Of a stretch of DNA of 61,735 bases, positions 58,800-61,735 are shown in pieces; the stretch's first letter is position 1; each line of letters starts with the position of its first letter. The notes under the pieces were generated by a model, which searched no databases, was not told the origin of the DNA, and saw only the letters and a list, made by a program, of their open reading frames with translations. A program made the position numbers and the translations under genes. Location: NCBI GenBank assembly GCA_946414095.1, contig CAMKNB010000004.1, positions 1-61,735 on the forward strand, in the 5' to 3' direction. Origin of the DNA: an uncultured Mycoplasmatota bacterium (GTDB taxonomy: Bacteria; Bacillota_I; Bacilli_A; RF39; UBA660).

Positions 58800-61735
58800 G
58801 TTTAAATCCAACCTTTCTACCTAATAAAACTAGATTAATTATTACAACTAATAATATAGCAATATAAATGTATATTCTACTATCTTTTATAATATTCTTT
58901 TCAGTCTTATTATAGAAATAGTTATATAAATAATTATCTGATTTTATCTTGCTATTTTCAGTAATAACATCTTTAGAATCTACACTAGTGTTTAGTAATA
59001 AACTTGTATCAATTATTTCATAATCATTGCTATCTGAGTCATAATAAATTACATAATTATTTGAATAAGTTGCGTTTGAACTAATAACATCATCTAGACC
59101 TAATTTAGTTCTTATTTCTTCATCTTTTGTATTATTTAATAAGCTTACAATTTCATTACTATTTTTATATGAAATTTTGTTTATTTCTATATTATTGTTT
59201 TCAGATAACATAGACCTAGAAATATAATTAAATAATGAAATTGTATATTCAATAGATTCAAATAATACTTTACCATTATAGTAATTAATAGCCATAATAT
59301 TTCCATCTTCATATCTAATCATAATTATTGGATCATTACTATTAATATCAAAAGACTTTTCTTCAATCTCTGCATTATAGAATGATTCACCGAAATTAAC
59401 TTCATCTTTATATGAAACTATATTTCCTTTTTCATTTAAAGCAAGTTGATAATTTCTAGTATTATATTTATTAAATACAATATTTTTATTATTATCAGTA
59501 TAAATATATAAATTACCATCTTTAGATACTATTTGATTATCTCTATATGTGCTTTCATTATCTTTACTAATAACACTATATCCATAGTAAGTTTTAATAC
59601 TAGATTCTTCTAAATTACTATCAAATAATGCTACTTTATTTGATACAATACCATCACTATAAATATACTTTTGATATTTACCAGTCTTAATATTATATAT
59701 TTGATTAGTAGATAATAATACCAAATTATCATGAATATTAAGTGCATTAGATGATATTTCTTCTTTATTTTTAAATAGTTTTCCATTACTAATATAATAG
59801 TAATTTCCATCTTTAATACTAATTAATGAAGCAAGACTGCTACTCTTATATGTAGTATTAATTTTCTCATATGTAGTTTTAATATTAAATGTAATATCAC
59901 TCTTAAAGTCATATCTTAATGTATATACTCTATCTTTTGCATTAACTGTATCAGACTTATAATTTCCATAAGAATAACTAAACTTCAAACTTTCTGGTAC
60001 TTCATCAAATTCAATATTTATAGTATCAATTCCACTCTTATAAACATGATATTTACCTTGCATACTATGTTTATAAATAGATGATTTTAAACCAGTAGTA
60101 GTACTTGAAGACGTTGAAAAAGATAATGTAGTTGGATCTTCAGGTAAATCTATTAATTGTTGATTATCAAGAGAATAAAGAGAATCATTAGTATTAACGA
60201 GTGGATAATTTCCTACTCTATTATTTTCATATTTAGTTAAATCATAATATAAAACTAAACCTTCTGAATTAGTAACTCCCGAAGAATTATAACTTTCTCT
60301 AATTTCATCTTCACTTAAAACTCTATTATAAACTTGAATACTAGATACAATACCAGAAAATGCTCCAGTACCACTTGGACTCATACCTAATCTAGCGCCA
60401 TATGAATCGCTAATAGAAGGAATATTATTAACACTTCTACTTCTATGTAACTCTCCATCTATATAACTATTTAATATTCTATTAGTTCCATCATAAGTTA
60501 CAGCAATAGTTGATTCATCTAATACATATTTATCAATATAAGTATTATAATTTGAATTATTTAATCTCATAAATGGTTCATATGCATTATTAAGTAAACC
60601 AAATCCATAGTTAACAGCTGTTTTTGGAGCATATAAGAATACATAACCAGTTCCAGTATTAGCATGCATATATCTAGATATAATTGTATAATTATTTGTT
60701 TTAGATATTTCAAAATTTGGAATATCAATATAATCTGCAATATCATAATAATCAATAGATATTGTTCCATCAACAAATTCAACATTATTAAGCGTTTTAA
60801 CTGGAACGCTATTATCATTAATTGGTGTAATAATTACATCTGCATTAACTATTAAATCTGCAATATCTTTTTTAGACCAATAATCATTTATATTAATAGA
60901 TAACTTATTTATATCTGCAACAGCTTCATAAGTTAAATTTAAATTTGTATTAACTGCATAATGCCATTGTTCATTCAATTTTGTAAATATAGTATCATCA
61001 CTCTTAATCAATCTTTGAGGAACTTTAATTCCATAACTCTTATTTTGAGTAAGTCCAGTAAACACAACACTTTCGAAATTATTACTATATATTACAGCAG
61101 GTCTAGATTTATACCTACTAGTTGGTCCAGATATATCAGCACCTACATATGCATATAAATTCTTTTCAGGCATTGCATAATCAACATCTTTAATTTTATA
61201 TTTCCAAGTTGCTTGAGTAGATGCAGATGTTGAAGGATACATAGTAATTATTGCTTTTTGCTTTTTAGGAGATATTTCAACACTTCTTAAAGTTAAATCT
61301 TCCTCTACATCATTTGGATAAATTACATTAGGAGTAATCATTGATCCAGTTGTATCTAGATATACTTCATATGAGAAATAATATTTATTTCCTCTTCTTA
61401 GTTTTGTATCACTAGTATTTGTATCAGGATTTAATCCTTCAGTACCATAATCAACTTCATATATTGTAGAAGGAAGAGTACCATTAGTATTGAAACTAAC
61501 TCGTTTATCTAAATGAGGTAACATTACCCATGTATTATTTACTCCATCAAATACCCAAACATGATAGATTAAATACATTGCATTTTTAGCTTCGTTATTA
61601 TAACTTGCCGCTATGTTATAACCAATTATTGTATTATTATCTATATTATCATCATAATTAAGTCCAAAAGCAACAGCATTTTTATTTAATATTTCATTAA
61701 TATGAACACTATCACTTGGATCCCCAGAAAATTCA
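58783..61735 (-). CDS. Surface protein with LamG-like domain and C-terminal membrane helix, 5' end outside window
   Basis: The frame runs open from the right edge of the window (983 residues visible), so the N-terminus and any signal peptide lie outside. An internal Met at 61578 is not the true start. A LamG/concanavalin-like lectin domain is visible at about 330-500 (NNYTIISRYMHANTGTGYVFLY, YIDGELHRSRSVNNIPSISD, GIVSSIQVYNRVLSEDEI), then further beta-rich repeats. A C-terminal transmembrane helix (IYIYIAILLVVIINLVLLG) and a basic tail end it. LamG domains bind carbohydrate or protein ligands. It belongs with the adjacent 168-aa gene in one unit. Confidence 0.82.
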   Translation of the reverse strand, partial: EFSGDPSDSVHINEILNKNAVAFGLNYDDNIDNNTIIGYNIAASYNNEAKNAMYLIYHVWVFDGVNNTWVMLPHLDKRVSFNTNGTLPSTIYEVDYGTEGLNPDTNTSDTKLRRGNKYYFSYEVYLDTTGSMITPNVIYPNDVEEDLTLRSVEISPKKQKAIITMYPSTSASTQATWKYKIKDVDYAMPEKNLYAYVGADISGPTSRYKSRPAVIYSNNFESVVFTGLTQNKSYGIKVPQRLIKSDDTIFTKLNEQWHYAVNTNLNLTYEAVADINKLSININDYWSKKDIADLIVNADVIITPINDNSVPVKTLNNVEFVDGTISIDYYDIADYIDIPNFEISKTNNYTIISRYMHANTGTGYVFLYAPKTAVNYGFGLLNNAYEPFMRLNNSNYNTYIDKYVLDESTIAVTYDGTNRILNSYIDGELHRSRSVNNIPSISDSYGARLGMSPSGTGAFSGIVSSIQVYNRVLSEDEIRESYNSSGVTNSEGLVLYYDLTKYENNRVGNYPLVNTNDSLYSLDNQQLIDLPEDPTTLSFSTSSSTTTGLKSSIYKHSMQGKYHVYKSGIDTINIEFDEVPESLKFSYSYGNYKSDTVNAKDRVYTLRYDFKSDITFNIKTTYEKINTTYKSSSLASLISIKDGNYYYISNGKLFKNKEEISSNALNIHDNLVLLSTNQIYNIKTGKYQKYIYSDGIVSNKVALFDSNLEESSIKTYYGYSVISKDNESTYRDNQIVSKDGNLYIYTDNNKNIVFNKYNTRNYQLALNEKGNIVSYKDEVNFGESFYNAEIEEKSFDINSNDPIIMIRYEDGNIMAINYYNGKVLFESIEYTISLFNYISRSMLSENNNIEINKISYKNSNEIVSLLNNTKDEEIRTKLGLDDVISSNATYSNNYVIYYDSDSNDYEIIDTSLLLNTSVDSKDVITENSKIKSDNYLYNYFYNKTEKNIIKDSRIYIYIAILLVVIINLVLLGRKVGFKHEKEI

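Noticed and set aside
61576-61578. Met codon as the start of the LamG protein
   Set aside because: The frame stays open for 52 more codons to the window edge and there is no SD before this Met, so the gene starts outside the window.
1-61735. UGA-as-Trp genetic code of Mollicutes
   Set aside because: UGA ends genes with clear C-termini (for example at 9884 and 51973) and Trp residues in conserved motifs are encoded by TGG.

Overview
The window looks like chromosome of a low-GC, Gram-positive (monoderm) member of the Firmicutes, probably an uncultured gut lineage of Bacilli. The bases are strongly A/T-biased. There are teichoic-acid genes, sortase-type surface genes and Shine-Dalgarno starts of the AGGAGG type. 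UGA is a stop codon (for example at 9884 and 51973), so this is not the Mollicutes code. I see no rRNA, tRNA, CRISPR array, insertion sequence, phage gene or replication origin. No gene-free stretch exceeds 300 bases. The taxonomic placement is inference.

Layout. (1) 1-7469, minus strand: a wall teichoic acid cluster. It has the export permease (partial at the window edge), CDP-glycerol synthesis (tagD), three CDP-glycerol glycerophosphotransferases, gpsA supplying sn-glycerol-3-phosphate, and the TagO-type initiating enzyme. (2) 7623-13289, plus strand: a three-gene operon of a secreted glucosaminidase with a C-terminal dockerin, a membrane-anchored protein with a cohesin-like domain, and an LCP ligase-type protein. 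(3) 13312-15943, minus: an LTA-synthase-like enzyme and a small membrane protein. (4) 16016-35680, minus: a 20-kb Tad-type pilus locus with a VirB2-like small protein, TadZ, TadE-like and Flp-like pilins, TadC, TadB, TadA, two CpaB/SAF proteins, and a pilin-like protein carrying dockerin repeats. It continues with two type-I membrane proteins, a class B sortase fused to an unknown cytoplasmic domain, a cysteine-free thioredoxin-fold protein and two giant cysteine-rich secreted proteins. (5) 35786-41883: an HD-domain protein, an unknown 862-aa protein with a 58-aa partner, PcrA-type helicase and a YgjV-family membrane protein. (6) 41931-50159, minus: the complete agmatine deiminase pathway (carbamate kinase, agmatine deiminase, antiporter, putrescine carbamoyltransferase) next to a PotABCD polyamine importer. 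(7) 50278-52737, plus: an SsuABC/ThiXYZ-type ABC importer. (8) 52757-61735: surface genes, with a VirB2-like/M15 peptidase fusion, an NPKTG-anchored protein, a SipW/TasA-like fibre operon, a DUF6273-like protein and a LamG protein cut by the window end.

The most unusual content is the Tad locus and its possible link to the cohesin gene. The pilin-like protein has five clear and one degenerate dockerin-type Ca-binding repeats, and a cohesin-like partner sits 12 kb away. This suggests calcium-dependent docking of pilus and wall hydrolase on the cell surface; that is an inference. The two giant proteins (about 1,300 aa, about 50 cysteines in the one counted) have a thioester-domain-like region in which the expected Gln is Asn. 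They have no anchor of their own, so the neighbouring membrane proteins, the sortase or the pilus may hold them.

Promoters are often of the extended -10 type (TGNTATAAT). Two genes appear to start at or next to their predicted transcription start (leaderless).
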